Shown piece by piece: positions 7,543 to 15,843 of a stretch of 43,386 nucleotides of DNA (the first letter of the stretch is position 1; each line of letters opens with the position of its first letter). The position numbers and the translations under genes are program-made. The stretch covers positions 1 through 43,386 of the forward strand of contig NZ_UETR01000023.1 in the NCBI RefSeq assembly GCF_900491745.1, written 5' to 3'. This stretch comes from Amarolinea aalborgensis. GTDB lineage: Bacteria > Chloroflexota > Anaerolineae > SSC4 > Amarolineaceae. Below the pieces are notes generated by a model. That model had not been told where the DNA came from. It searched no databases and saw only the letters and a program-made list of their open reading frames with translations.

Positions 7543-7581
7543 TCTCTGATCTCTGATCTCTGATCTCTGATCTCTGATCTC
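7527..7581 (+). repeat. Pyrimidine-rich heptamer array (right arm), GATCTCT x ~8
   Basis: Seven full 7-base units and one of six bases, all GATCTCT except the second (AATCTCT), run without interruption. The stop codon of the four-helix-bundle gene falls inside the array, and the trpS ribosome site AAGGAAAGG begins right after it. Copy number is likely to vary between strains. Confidence 0.95.
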
Positions 7582-7594
7582 AAGGAAAGGAATT

Positions 7595-8590
7595 ATGACC
7601 AAAAAGAAACGTGTCTTCTCCGGCATTCAGCCGTCCGGCAACATTCACCTGGGCAATTACCTGGGTGCGATCACGCAGTGGGTGGCGTCACAGGATGCCT
7701 ACGACAATATCTTCTGCATCGTGGACTTGCATGCGATCACCGTTCCGTACGAGCCGCAGTCGCTGCTGGCGAAGACGCGCGAGCTGGCCGGACTCTACCT
7801 GGCCTGCGGCATTGACCCACAGAAGAGCGCGATCTTCGTGCAGTCGCACGTGCGCGAGCACACCGAGCTGACCTGGCTGCTCAACTGCCTGACGCCCCTG
7901 GGGTGGCTGGAACGCATGACCCAGTACAAGTCGAAGGCGCAGAAGCAGGAGAGCGTAGGCACCGGCTTGCTGGATTATCCTGTGCTGATGGCCGCGGACA
8001 TTCTACTCTATGATACGAACCTGGTGCCGGTGGGCGAAGATCAGAAGCAGCATGTGGAGCTGGCGCGCGACATCAGCCAGCGCGTCAACTTCCTGTTTGG
8101 CGACATCTTCGTAGTGCCCGAGGTGGTCATTCGCCAAAGCGGCGCGCGCATCATGGGCTTCGACAACCCGGAACAGAAGATGAGCAAGAGCGACAGGGGC
8201 CAGTTTCACGCCGTGAATTTGCTGGATGATCCCAAGCTGGTGCGCAAGACGATCATGCGCGCCGTGACCGATTCCGGCAGCGAAACGCGCTTTGCCGAGG
8301 CTGGCGCCGGGGTGCTCAACCTGCTGACGATCTTTGAGATTTTGAGTGGATGGGAGCGGCCGCGCATCGAGGCGCACTTCGAGGGTAAAGGCTATGGCTT
8401 TCTGAAGAAGGAGGTCGCTGAGATCGTCCTCGCGGCGCTGGAGCCAATCCAGGCGCGCTATCGCACCTACGCCGATGATCCGGCCGAATTGGATCGCATT
8501 CTCAAACAAGGCGCAGACAGCGTCCGGCCCCGCGCAACGGCCACGGCCAACCGGGTAAAGACGGCGATGGGTTTTGTGCTACCGACCTGA
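7595..8590 (+). CDS. trpS: Tryptophanyl-tRNA synthetase
   Basis: A 331-residue class I aminoacyl-tRNA synthetase charging tRNA-Trp. The HIGH-type signature appears as PSGNIHLGN (13-21) and the KMSKS loop as EQKMSKSDRG (about 191). Length is normal for bacterial TrpS. AAGGAAAGG precedes the ATG by 4-5 bases. Placing trpS inside the tryptophan biosynthetic operon downstream of the T-box means uncharged tRNA-Trp would raise both tryptophan synthesis and charging capacity. Confidence 0.96.
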   Translation: MTKKKRVFSGIQPSGNIHLGNYLGAITQWVASQDAYDNIFCIVDLHAITVPYEPQSLLAKTRELAGLYLACGIDPQKSAIFVQSHVREHTELTWLLNCLTPLGWLERMTQYKSKAQKQESVGTGLLDYPVLMAADILLYDTNLVPVGEDQKQHVELARDISQRVNFLFGDIFVVPEVVIRQSGARIMGFDNPEQKMSKSDRGQFHAVNLLDDPKLVRKTIMRAVTDSGSETRFAEAGAGVLNLLTIFEILSGWERPRIEAHFEGKGYGFLKKEVAEIVLAALEPIQARYRTYADDPAELDRILKQGADSVRPRATATANRVKTAMGFVLPT

Positions 8591-8608
8591 ACCACGGAGG
8601 CGAGGCCG

Positions 8609-9217
8609 ATGATTGCTTTTATTGACAACTACGACAGCTTTACCTACAACCTGGTGCAGTATGTGGGCGAGATCATCATCCAGGAGAAACTGGGCGATCC
8701 GCATGATCTTCTGCGCGTGTGGCGCAACGACCAGGTGACGGTGGATGAACTGGCCGCGCTGGCGCCCAGCCACATCATCGTCTCGCCTGGCCCCGGCACG
8801 CCTGAACAGGACTCCGGCGTCTCCAACGCCGTCATCGAGCGTTTCTACGCCACGACGCCGATCCTGGGCGTTTGCCTGGGACATCAGTGCATGGGCTACG
8901 TGTTCGGCGGGCAGGTCGTGCGCGCGCCGCGGCTGATGCACGGCAAGACCTCGCCGGTGTATCATACCGGCCGCGGCATCTTCAACGGCTTGCCCAGCCC
9001 CTTCACCGCCACGCGCTACCATTCGTTGATCGTGCTGGAGCCGCTGCCCTCTGCGCTGGAAGTGATGGCTTTCACGGCCGAAGGCGAGGTGATGGGACTG
9101 CGCCATCGCCAGTATCCGCATGTGGTCGGGGTGCAGTTCCACCCCGAGTCCATCTTGACCGAGGGCGGCAAGGACCTGCTGCGCAATTTTCTGGCTCTGA
9201 AGCGGATGAGAGTGTAG
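8609..9217 (+). CDS. trpG: Anthranilate synthase component II (glutamine amidotransferase)
   Basis: A 202-residue class I glutamine amidotransferase that supplies ammonia to TrpE. The catalytic triad is visible: C89 in GVCLGHQC, and H178 and E180 in VQFHPES. The N-terminus IDNYDSFTYNLVQY is typical of TrpG/PabA, so the protein could also serve p-aminobenzoate synthesis. A GGAGGCGAGG ribosome site precedes the ATG. It follows trpS by 18 bases, and a heptamer array starts right at its stop codon. Confidence 0.96.
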   Translation: MIAFIDNYDSFTYNLVQYVGEIIIQEKLGDPHDLLRVWRNDQVTVDELAALAPSHIIVSPGPGTPEQDSGVSNAVIERFYATTPILGVCLGHQCMGYVFGGQVVRAPRLMHGKTSPVYHTGRGIFNGLPSPFTATRYHSLIVLEPLPSALEVMAFTAEGEVMGLRHRQYPHVVGVQFHPESILTEGGKDLLRNFLALKRMRV

Positions 9218-9247
9218 AGAACGGAGATCAGAGACCGGAGACCGGGA
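9218..9247 (+). repeat. Purine-rich heptamer array after trpG
   Basis: Units AGAACGG, AGATCAG, AGACCGG and AGACCGG begin at the trpG stop. In the same 156-base gap a degenerate pyrimidine-type segment (about 9318-9357, with TTCAGCA repeated) could be the eroded right arm, enclosing about 70 bases of unrelated sequence. The rest of the gap shows only the trpD ribosome site. Confidence 0.75.
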
Positions 9248-9373
9248 GTGAGTTGGTCGCGGGTGGGTTTCTGTGCGGATTGGTGCGGGCGCAGGGACGG
9301 CGCCACGCGGCCGCTGTTCAGCACTTTGTACTATGCGTTCAGCATTCCGCTTTCAGTGTTGGTAGGGGGGCCG

Positions 9374-10411
9374 ATGATTCAAGAAGCAATTGCCAGACTG
9401 TTGGAACGGCAGGACCTCAGCGAGGATGACGCGTTCGCTGCCATGAACCAGATCATGCTGGGCGACGCGACGCCTGCGCAGATTGGCGGCTTCCTGGTGG
9501 CGCTGCGCATGAAAGGCGAAACCGTCGCGGAGATTGCCGGCTGCGCGCGGGCGATGCGCGCCAGCGCGATTCCGGTGCGGCCCCGCCGCGTGGATCCGAA
9601 CGACCTGGTAGACACGTGCGGCACGGGCGGCGATCACGCGGGCACCTTCAATATCTCGACCACGGCCGCTTTCGTCGTGGCGGGGGCGGGGGTTCCTGTC
9701 GCCAAGCATGGCAATCGTTCGATCACCAGCAAATCGGGCAGCGCCGATGTGCTGGGCGCGCTGGGCGTCAACCTCGACTTGACGCCGGAGCAGGTGGCGG
9801 CCTGCATTGATGAAGCCAACATTGGTTTCCTTTTTGCCGTCAAGCACCATCCGGCCATGCGCTTCGCCATCGGCCCGCGACGCGAACTCGCGGCCCGCAC
9901 CGTCTTCAACCTGCTTGGCCCGCTGACCAATCCGGCCGGCGCCAGGCGTCAGGTCATCGGGGTCTATGATCCTGCCCTGACCGCGGGACTGGCCGGCGTG
10001 TTGGGACGGATGGGCAGCCGCGCCGCATTCGTGGTTCACTCCCTGGCCCCAGGCGGCAAACCCGGCCTGGATGAACTGAGCACCACGGGCCTCAACCGGG
10101 TCAGCCAACTGCACCCTGATGGGCGCGTCACCACGTTTGATCTCGATGCGCGCGATCTCGGCCTGGCGCCGGCCGCCCTGGACGATCTGCGGGGTGGGGA
10201 CGCCGCGGCGAATGCGGCGATCACGCGCAGCATCCTGGATGGCTCCGTGCCGGGCGCGCCGCGGGATGTGGTGCTGCTCAACGCGGCCGCCATGCTGACC
10301 ACAATCAGCGGCGACTGGGCGGATGGCCTGGCCCGCGCACGGGTCAGCCTGGAGAGCGGCGCCGCGCTGCGCAGTTTGCACAAGCTGATTGCGGTGAGTC
10401 AGCGGGCGTAA
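9374..10411 (+). CDS. trpD: Anthranilate phosphoribosyltransferase
   Basis: A 345-residue enzyme joining anthranilate to phosphoribosyl pyrophosphate. The PRPP/Mg site DTCGTGGD (80-87) is present, as are NISTTAAF, KHGNRSITSKSGSADVL and the HPAMRF anthranilate-tunnel segment. The ATG at 9374 is chosen because the AGGGGGG stretch just before it fits a ribosome site and family proteins start at this helix; the frame stays open to 9248 but that part is repeat-derived. TrpD is a separate protein here, not fused to TrpG. Confidence 0.96.
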   Translation: MIQEAIARLLERQDLSEDDAFAAMNQIMLGDATPAQIGGFLVALRMKGETVAEIAGCARAMRASAIPVRPRRVDPNDLVDTCGTGGDHAGTFNISTTAAFVVAGAGVPVAKHGNRSITSKSGSADVLGALGVNLDLTPEQVAACIDEANIGFLFAVKHHPAMRFAIGPRRELAARTVFNLLGPLTNPAGARRQVIGVYDPALTAGLAGVLGRMGSRAAFVVHSLAPGGKPGLDELSTTGLNRVSQLHPDGRVTTFDLDARDLGLAPAALDDLRGGDAAANAAITRSILDGSVPGAPRDVVLLNAAAMLTTISGDWADGLARARVSLESGAALRSLHKLIAVSQRA

Positions 10412-10453
10412 GTGCAGAGCGCAAAATGCAAAATGCAGAGCGCAAAATGCTGA
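10412..10453 (+). repeat. Heptamer array of the GYGCARA type after trpD
   Basis: Units GTGCAGA, GCGCAAA, ATGCAAA, ATGCAGA and GCGCAAA plus a partial copy begin on the base after the trpD stop. The remaining sequence to trpC (10454-10595) is purine-rich and degenerate, with no recognisable right arm. Confidence 0.85.
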
Positions 10454-10595
10454 AGACAAAGCGTAGAGTGCAGGGGAAAGAGTGGAAGAGAGAAGTGCGA
10501 AGATGGAAAATGGACGGGGAGACGCCGCGCGTGGGGGTGAGGAAGCGAAGGGGCGAGTGGGCAGCCCGCTTCACGGGGGAAAGCAAGAGCGTTTG

Positions 10596-11447
10596 ATGCA
10601 GCGGGGAATGTTCCTGGATGAGATCATGGCGCATAAACGCGCAGAGCTGCCCAGGGAAAAGCATGAGGTGCCGCTGGCCGATCTGCGCGCCGCGGCGGCG
10701 ATTGCGGAGCCGCCCCGTGACTTCGCGGCCGCCCTGCGCCCGGTCGGCGGCCCGCCTGGCGTACGGCTCATTGCCGAGATCAAGCGTGCGTCGCCCTCGC
10801 GTGGGCTGCTGTGCCACGATTTCGACCCGGTGCGCCTGGCGGACGTCTACCGCGCCAACGGCGCCGCCGCCATTTCTATCCTGACCGACGCCCGCTTCTT
10901 TCAAGGCGACCTTGTACATCTCAGCCAGGTGCGCCAGCATTTCATGCGGCCAGGCCAGGTTGGCGCCGGACGCCCGCTGCCGCTCCTGCGCAAGGATTTC
11001 ATCTTTGACCCCTACCAGGTGTGGGCCGCGCGCGAAGCCGGCGCAGATGCCTTGCTGCTGATTGTGGCCGTGCTCAGCGACCGTGAGCTGCGCAGCCTGC
11101 TGGCCGAAACCGAGCGCCTGCACATGCAAGCGCTGGTTGAAGTGCATGACGAGAACGACGTGACGCGCGGCCTTGCCGCCGGCGCGCACATCATCGGCGT
11201 CAACAATCGCGACTTGCAGACGTTTGCCGTGGACCTGGCGACCACGGAACGTCTGCGCCCCTTGGTGCCGCCGGATGTGATTTTCGTAGCCGAAAGCGGC
11301 ATCCATACGCCCGACGATGTGCGGCGCCTGCGCAACCTGGGCGTGGATGCCATGCTCGTGGGCGAGTCGCTGGTCAAGGCGGCGCCTGCGGCGCGCCCGG
11401 GCCGTGTGCGTGAACTGGCGCAGGCCGGCCTGGCAGCCGCCTCATGA
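10596..11447 (+). CDS. trpC: Indole-3-glycerol phosphate synthase
   Basis: A 283-residue (beta/alpha)8 enzyme closing the indole ring. Family signatures are AEIKRASPSRG (60-70), LLRKDFIFDPYQV with the catalytic lysine, LVEVHDENDV, GVNNRDLQTF and AESGI. I place the start at ATG 10596 (or 10608). The same frame runs back to 10482, but those residues come from purine-rich repeat sequence and have no family match. It is a single-domain TrpC, with TrpF encoded separately two genes later. Its stop overlaps the start of the next gene as ATGA. Confidence 0.94.
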   Translation: MQRGMFLDEIMAHKRAELPREKHEVPLADLRAAAAIAEPPRDFAAALRPVGGPPGVRLIAEIKRASPSRGLLCHDFDPVRLADVYRANGAAAISILTDARFFQGDLVHLSQVRQHFMRPGQVGAGRPLPLLRKDFIFDPYQVWAAREAGADALLLIVAVLSDRELRSLLAETERLHMQALVEVHDENDVTRGLAAGAHIIGVNNRDLQTFAVDLATTERLRPLVPPDVIFVAESGIHTPDDVRRLRNLGVDAMLVGESLVKAAPAARPGRVRELAQAGLAAAS

Positions 11448-12166
11448 CCGGCACCCTGCTCAATATCCTGACCGTTGTCATCGGCGGCAGCCTGGGCAGC
11501 CTGCTGGGCAACCGTCTGCCGGACAAGACGCGCGAGACAGTGCTCGCCGGCCTGGGCCTGATGACCGGCGTCGTGGGCATGAGCATGGCCTTGCAGACCA
11601 AGAACGTGCTTATCCCCATGTTCAGCGTGCTCCTGGGCGGCGTCCTGGGTGAATGGGCGCGCCTGGAAGATCACCTGGAGGCTCTGGGGCGCTGGCTGGA
11701 ACGCCGCGTGGGGCAGCGCATGGGCAGCGGCGAACGCAGCGTCACGCGCGCGTTTGTCACCGCCAGCCTGGTCTTTTGCATTGGCCCGATGACCATCCTC
11801 GGTTCGATCCAGGATGGTTTGACCGGCGATTTCCAACTCTTGGCGGTCAAGTCGCTGCTGGACGGCTTCGCCTCCCTGGCTTTTGCCGCCACGCTGGGGC
11901 CAGGTGTGATCCTTTCGGCGCTCACCATTCTGGCGGTGCAAGGCAGCGTGACCGTGGCTGCCGCCCTGCTTGGCTCGGCGCTCGGCGAAGTCACGCGCCT
12001 GACGCCGTGGGTCATCGAGATGACCGCGACGGGCGGCGTGCTCGTTTTAGGCATCAGCCTGCTCCTGCTCGATCTACGTCGCGTGCGCGTCGGCAACCTG
12101 ATGCCGGCCGTGTTCCTGGCGCCGTTGATCGTCTTCGGCTTGCAGGCGCTGCACATCAGCTATTGA
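11444..12166 (+). CDS. DUF554 family membrane protein
   Basis: A 240-residue polytopic protein with about six or seven hydrophobic segments. It matches the DUF554 (YdfK-type) family: an opening TLLNILTVVIGGSLGSLLG, a glycine-rich TGVVGMSMAL segment and FCIGPMTILGSIQDGL in the middle. The function of the family is not known; a small-molecule transporter is only a guess. The ATGA overlap with trpC and the 12-base gap to trpF make it a genuine member of the trp transcript, so an indole, anthranilate or tryptophan link is worth considering. Confidence 0.88.
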   Translation: MTGTLLNILTVVIGGSLGSLLGNRLPDKTRETVLAGLGLMTGVVGMSMALQTKNVLIPMFSVLLGGVLGEWARLEDHLEALGRWLERRVGQRMGSGERSVTRAFVTASLVFCIGPMTILGSIQDGLTGDFQLLAVKSLLDGFASLAFAATLGPGVILSALTILAVQGSVTVAAALLGSALGEVTRLTPWVIEMTATGGVLVLGISLLLLDLRRVRVGNLMPAVFLAPLIVFGLQALHISY

Positions 12167-12177
12167 GGGCGCATCGT

Positions 12178-12825
12178 ATGACGAAGGTGAAGATTTGCGG
12201 ATTGACCAGCCTGGCGGATGCGCAGGCTGCCGCCGAGGCAGGTGCGGACATGCTCGGCTTCATTTTCTATCCCCGGTCGCCGCGTTTTGTCGAGCCTGCG
12301 CACGCGGCGGCGATCATTGCCAGCATCCAGCACATGGCGCTGCCGGTCAGGACCGTTGGCTTGTTCGTCGACGCGCCGCTGCCCGAAATCCAGGAGACGC
12401 TGCGCCGCTGCCGCCTCGATTTCGTGCAGCTGCACGGCGGCGAACCGCCGCATCTCCTGGAAATGCTCCAGCCCCAGGCCTTCAAGGCGCTGCGCCCCAC
12501 CTCCCTGGACGAGGCGGCCGCAGAGGCCGAATGGTATGCTGACCTCGGCCCGCCCGAAGGGCCGCAGCTGCTGCTCGACGCCTACCATCCGCAGCTGCAC
12601 GGCGGCACCGGGCAGGTGGGCGATTGGGCAATCGCTGCGGCCCTGGCGCCCCGCTACCGCATCCTGCTGGCCGGGGGTCTGACGCCAGACAACGTGCGGC
12701 AGGCTGTGCGCCAGGTGCGACCGTGGGGCGTGGATGTGAGCAGCGGCGTGGAAGCCGCGCCTGGACAGAAAGACCACGACAAGATGAGACGTTTTGTGGC
12801 TGAGGCCAAGCGAGGCAACGTATGA
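12178..12825 (+). CDS. trpF: Phosphoribosylanthranilate isomerase
   Basis: A 215-residue TIM-barrel isomerase. KICGLT (5-10) carries the catalytic cysteine C7, and LLLDAYHPQLHGGTG carries the second catalytic aspartate with the phosphate loop; LAGGLTPDNV and VDVSSGVE complete the phosphate site. The ATG at 12178 matches the family start. Its stop overlaps the Nudix gene start (ATGA). Confidence 0.95.
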   Translation: MTKVKICGLTSLADAQAAAEAGADMLGFIFYPRSPRFVEPAHAAAIIASIQHMALPVRTVGLFVDAPLPEIQETLRRCRLDFVQLHGGEPPHLLEMLQPQAFKALRPTSLDEAAAEAEWYADLGPPEGPQLLLDAYHPQLHGGTGQVGDWAIAAALAPRYRILLAGGLTPDNVRQAVRQVRPWGVDVSSGVEAAPGQKDHDKMRRFVAEAKRGNV

Positions 12826-13415
12826 CAGAACGAGCGTTCAAGCCGAACGCGATCCGCCAGGGCTGGCAGATACGCGCCAGCCGGCATCTTTATCAGAGCC
12901 ATTGGTACAACGTCCGTCAGGATGACATTCGCCTGCCTGACGGCCAGGAGATCACTTTCACGCAGATCGAGCACCCCGGCTTCGTTTCGGTCGTGCCGGT
13001 AACGGAAGATGGGCAGATCGTGCTGATCTATTCCTACCGCTACACTGTGGATGATTGGGTTTGGGAAATCCCGGCCGGCGGCCTGGGCAACAAACCTCAT
13101 CTGACACCGTTGGCCGCGGCGCAAGAGGAATTGGCGGAGGAGGTTGGCGGCGTGGCCGCCGCCTGGCGGCCCATGGGCAGCTACTACGCCGGCATTGGGT
13201 CGAGCAACGTGCGCGCTCACGTCTTTCTTGCGACTGGTGTGCAGTTGAATGGCCGGCAGCAGTTGGAAAGCACGGAGATCATCCAGGTGCGCACGGCGCC
13301 TGTGGCCGAAGCCCTGTCCATGGCCCGTTCTGGTGAGATGCAAGATGGTCAGAGCGTATTGGCCCTGCTGCTGTGCGAGCCCTGGCTGCAAGCGATGATC
13401 GCTGAAGGAGCGTGA
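12822..13415 (+). CDS. Nudix hydrolase, ADP-ribose pyrophosphatase-like
   Basis: A 197-residue protein with the ADP-ribose pyrophosphatase layout: N-terminal strand region, SVVPVTEDGQIVLIYSYRY, EIPAGG, and a Nudix helix at about 104-109. The Nudix box deviates from consensus: the first glutamate is replaced by His (GGLGNKPH) and the arginine of the REL motif by Glu (QEELAEEVGG), while the metal-binding EExxEE glutamates remain. It may hydrolyse a nucleoside diphosphate derivative. Translational coupling at both ends (ATGA with trpF, two-base gap to trpB) puts it firmly in the trp operon; the substrate and the reason for its presence are unknown. Confidence 0.88.
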   Translation: MTERAFKPNAIRQGWQIRASRHLYQSHWYNVRQDDIRLPDGQEITFTQIEHPGFVSVVPVTEDGQIVLIYSYRYTVDDWVWEIPAGGLGNKPHLTPLAAAQEELAEEVGGVAAAWRPMGSYYAGIGSSNVRAHVFLATGVQLNGRQQLESTEIIQVRTAPVAEALSMARSGEMQDGQSVLALLLCEPWLQAMIAEGA

Positions 13416-13417
13416 GC

Positions 13418-14638
13418 ATGAACCAAGTGATTGAAACGCCCGACGCTGCCGGCCATTTTGGCCCCTACGGCGGCAAGTTTGTGCCTGAGACGCTGATGCC
13501 GGCATTGGACGAGCTGGAGGCGGCTTACCTGGACGCGATGGGCGATGCCGCCTTCCGCGCGGAATTGGACGACCTGTTGATGACCTATGTCGGCCGGCCG
13601 ACGCCGCTCACGCATGCCCGCCGCTTGAGCGAGCACCTGGGCGGCGCGCAGATTTACCTGAAGCGCGAGGACCTGGCTCATTCGGGCGCGCACAAAATCA
13701 ACAACGCGCTCGGGCAGGCCTTGCTGGTCAAGCGCATGGGCAAACGCCGCGTGGTGGCTGAGACGGGCGCTGGTCAGCATGGGGTGGCGACGGCCACGGC
13801 GTGCGCGCTGCTCGGCCTGGAATGTGTGGTCTACATGGGCACCGTGGATATGGCGCGCCAGCAGCCCAACGTCTTTCGCATGAAACTCCTGGGCGCGGAG
13901 GTGCGCGGGGTGGAGAGCGGCAGCAAGACGCTCAAGGATGCCATCACAGAGGCAATCCGGGATTGGGTGACGAATGTCCACACCACGCATTATCTGCTCG
14001 GCTCTGCGTTGGGGCCGCATCCCTATCCGCGCATGGTGCGCGACTTTCAGCGCATCATTGGCGTGGAAGCGCGCCAGCAAATGCTGGCGCAGACCGGCCG
14101 CCTGCCCGACGCCATCGTTGCCTGCGTGGGCGGCGGCTCCAATGCCATTGGCATCTTTCATCCCTTCCTGGCCGACGAGGAGGTGATGTTGATCGGCGTG
14201 GAGGCCGGCGGCCGCGGTATGGCTGGCGGCGAGCACGCGGCGCGCTTCAGCGATCCCAGCAAGGGCCGGCTGGGCGTTTTGCACGGTACGCGCACGTTCG
14301 TCTTGCAGGATGCGGATGGGCAGATCGCGCTGACGCACTCGGTCTCTGCGGGCCTGGACTATGCGGCCGTGGGGCCAGAACATGCCTGGCTGCGCGATCA
14401 GGAGCGCGCGGGGTACACCTTCGTCACGGATGAGCAGGCCTTGGCCGGTTTTGAGGCGCTGTGCCGGCTGGAGGGCATCATTCCGGCATTGGAGAGCGCG
14501 CACGCCATCGCCCATGTGCTTGACCTCGCGCCCACGATGCGCCAAGATCAAATGATTTTGGTCAACCTGAGCGGCCGCGGGGACAAGGATTTGGATACGG
14601 TGTTGAAGGCGATGCGGGAGAGAAAGATTGAAGATTGA
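13418..14638 (+). CDS. trpB: Tryptophan synthase beta chain
   Basis: A 406-residue PLP enzyme making tryptophan from indole and serine. The cofactor lysine is K93 in HSGAHKINNALGQ, and the phosphate loop is CVGGGSNAIG. FGPYGGKFVPETLMPAL at the N-terminus marks the TrpB1 type that pairs with TrpA. ATG 13418 is chosen over GTG 13412 because GAAGGAG stands 7 bases before it. The last codons and stop fall in a short AGATTGA duplication (14625-14638). Confidence 0.97.
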   Translation: MNQVIETPDAAGHFGPYGGKFVPETLMPALDELEAAYLDAMGDAAFRAELDDLLMTYVGRPTPLTHARRLSEHLGGAQIYLKREDLAHSGAHKINNALGQALLVKRMGKRRVVAETGAGQHGVATATACALLGLECVVYMGTVDMARQQPNVFRMKLLGAEVRGVESGSKTLKDAITEAIRDWVTNVHTTHYLLGSALGPHPYPRMVRDFQRIIGVEARQQMLAQTGRLPDAIVACVGGGSNAIGIFHPFLADEEVMLIGVEAGGRGMAGGEHAARFSDPSKGRLGVLHGTRTFVLQDADGQIALTHSVSAGLDYAAVGPEHAWLRDQERAGYTFVTDEQALAGFEALCRLEGIIPALESAHAIAHVLDLAPTMRQDQMILVNLSGRGDKDLDTVLKAMRERKIED

Positions 14639-14657
14639 AGAGGAAGGGAGATGAGTG

Positions 14658-15473
14658 ATGGATGAGGCGGCTGGAGCGGGCGTGACGCATCTGGATGCGG
14701 TGTTTGCGGCGGCGGCGAGAGCGAGGCGGGCGGTTTTCATGCCCTATTTGGTGATTGGGCATCCCGACATCGAGACATCGCTGGCCCTTGTGGAGGCCCT
14801 GGCTGCGGCGGGCGCCGATTTGTTTGAGTTGGGCATACCCTTTTCCGACCCGTTGGCCGATGGGCCGGTCATTCAGAAGGCGACACAGCATGCGCTGGAT
14901 CATGGGGTCACGGTGGCCTTATGCCTGGCCGCCGTGCGCGAGCTGCGGGATCGGGGCATTCAGGCCGGTTTCAACCTCATGGGCTATTTCAACCCGATCT
15001 TGGCCTACGGCCTTGAACGGTTCTGCGCCGACGCCGCCGCGGCCGGCGTGGATGGCGTCATCGTGCCTGACTTGCCGCCTGAGGAAAACGGTGAACTGGC
15101 CGCCGCGTGCCGCGATCACGGCCTGGCATTGATCCGCTTCCTGGCGCCAACCAGCACCGCCGCCCGTGTGCAGATGGTGACGCAGCAGGCGGAAGGGTTT
15201 CTGTATCTGGTCAGCCTGACCGGCGTCACTGGCGCGCGTGATGCACTGCCCGCCGATCTGGCGGCGTTCGTGGCGCGCGTGCGCGCGTTGACCACCGTTC
15301 CGCTCGCGGTGGGTTTCGGCATTTCCACGCCTGAGCAGGCGCACAGTGTGGCCCAGGTCGCGGATGGCGTCATCGTTGGCACCGGCATCGTCAAGCGCGC
15401 GGCGGGGCCGGATCCGGTCACGACCGTGCGCGAATTCGGGCAAACGTTGGCGGCAGCCATGCGGCGCGCCTAA
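14658..15473 (+). CDS. trpA: Tryptophan synthase alpha chain
   Basis: A 271-residue TIM barrel that cleaves indole-3-glycerol phosphate to indole for TrpB. The catalytic residues are E57 (LFELGIPFSDP) and D68 (PLADGPVIQ). The ATG at 14658 follows AGGAAGGGAG by 7 bases. It is the last gene of the operon; its stop overlaps the convergent mazG-like stop by 4 bases, leaving no room for a separate terminator between them. Confidence 0.96.
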   Translation: MDEAAGAGVTHLDAVFAAAARARRAVFMPYLVIGHPDIETSLALVEALAAAGADLFELGIPFSDPLADGPVIQKATQHALDHGVTVALCLAAVRELRDRGIQAGFNLMGYFNPILAYGLERFCADAAAAGVDGVIVPDLPPEENGELAAACRDHGLALIRFLAPTSTAARVQMVTQQAEGFLYLVSLTGVTGARDALPADLAAFVARVRALTTVPLAVGFGISTPEQAHSVAQVADGVIVGTGIVKRAAGPDPVTTVREFGQTLAAAMRRA

Positions 15474-15811
15474 CCCTCGTCCACCCGCCGGATGCTGGAC
15501 GCCGCGGAGAACCCATCTGGGTAACGGCGGCGCAATTTAGTGATGTTGGTGGCCGCGACTTCTTCCAATTCGACGCCGACCTCCTGCGCGAGGACCGCCA
15601 GGTACCACAACACATCGCCCAACTCCTTCACCAGCGCGGCGTGGTCAAGCTCGTGCTCATGGTAGAGATGTTTCTTCATTTCCTCGGCAATTTCACCAGC
15701 TTCGCCGATTAGGCCCAAAGCCCAGTTTGCCAGGCGGTCGCTGCGACTGCGTTCCGGCCCTGTGTTTGCGGTGCGCAAGGCAGCCTTTTGATATTCATTG
15801 AAATTCATCAT
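15470..15811 (-). CDS. MazG-like nucleotide pyrophosphohydrolase
   Basis: A 113-residue all-alpha NTP pyrophosphohydrolase of the MazG superfamily. The metal-binding pattern is visible as GEAGEIAEEMKKHL followed by ELGDVLWYLAVLA, the EExxE...ExxD arrangement. The length fits a single-domain MazG-like protein rather than full MazG. The start is taken at the ATG pair 15806-15811, with GGAGA just upstream; longer readings have no support. The family removes non-canonical or excess NTPs. It is convergent with trpA. Confidence 0.87.
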   Translation of the reverse strand: MMNFNEYQKAALRTANTGPERSRSDRLANWALGLIGEAGEIAEEMKKHLYHEHELDHAALVKELGDVLWYLAVLAQEVGVELEEVAATNITKLRRRYPDGFSAASSIRRVDEG

Positions 15812-15843
15812 CCAATCTCCGATGCACAGAATGTAGGATCTGC

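Noticed and set aside
7527..7581. CRISPR array
   Set aside because: The unit is 7 bases with no spacers and there are no cas genes; it is a simple tandem repeat.
6951..7581. Diversity-generating retroelement suggested by the four-helix-bundle gene (Avd-like fold)
   Set aside because: There is no reverse transcriptase, no template/variable repeat pair and no C-type lectin target gene in the window.
10482..10595. Upstream extension of trpC
   Set aside because: It is derived from purine-rich repeat sequence and shows no homology; family proteins start at the helix encoded from 10596.
11653..12177. N-terminal extension of trpF overlapping the DUF554 gene
   Set aside because: The overlap is in a different frame of a well-supported membrane protein; trpF starts normally at 12178.
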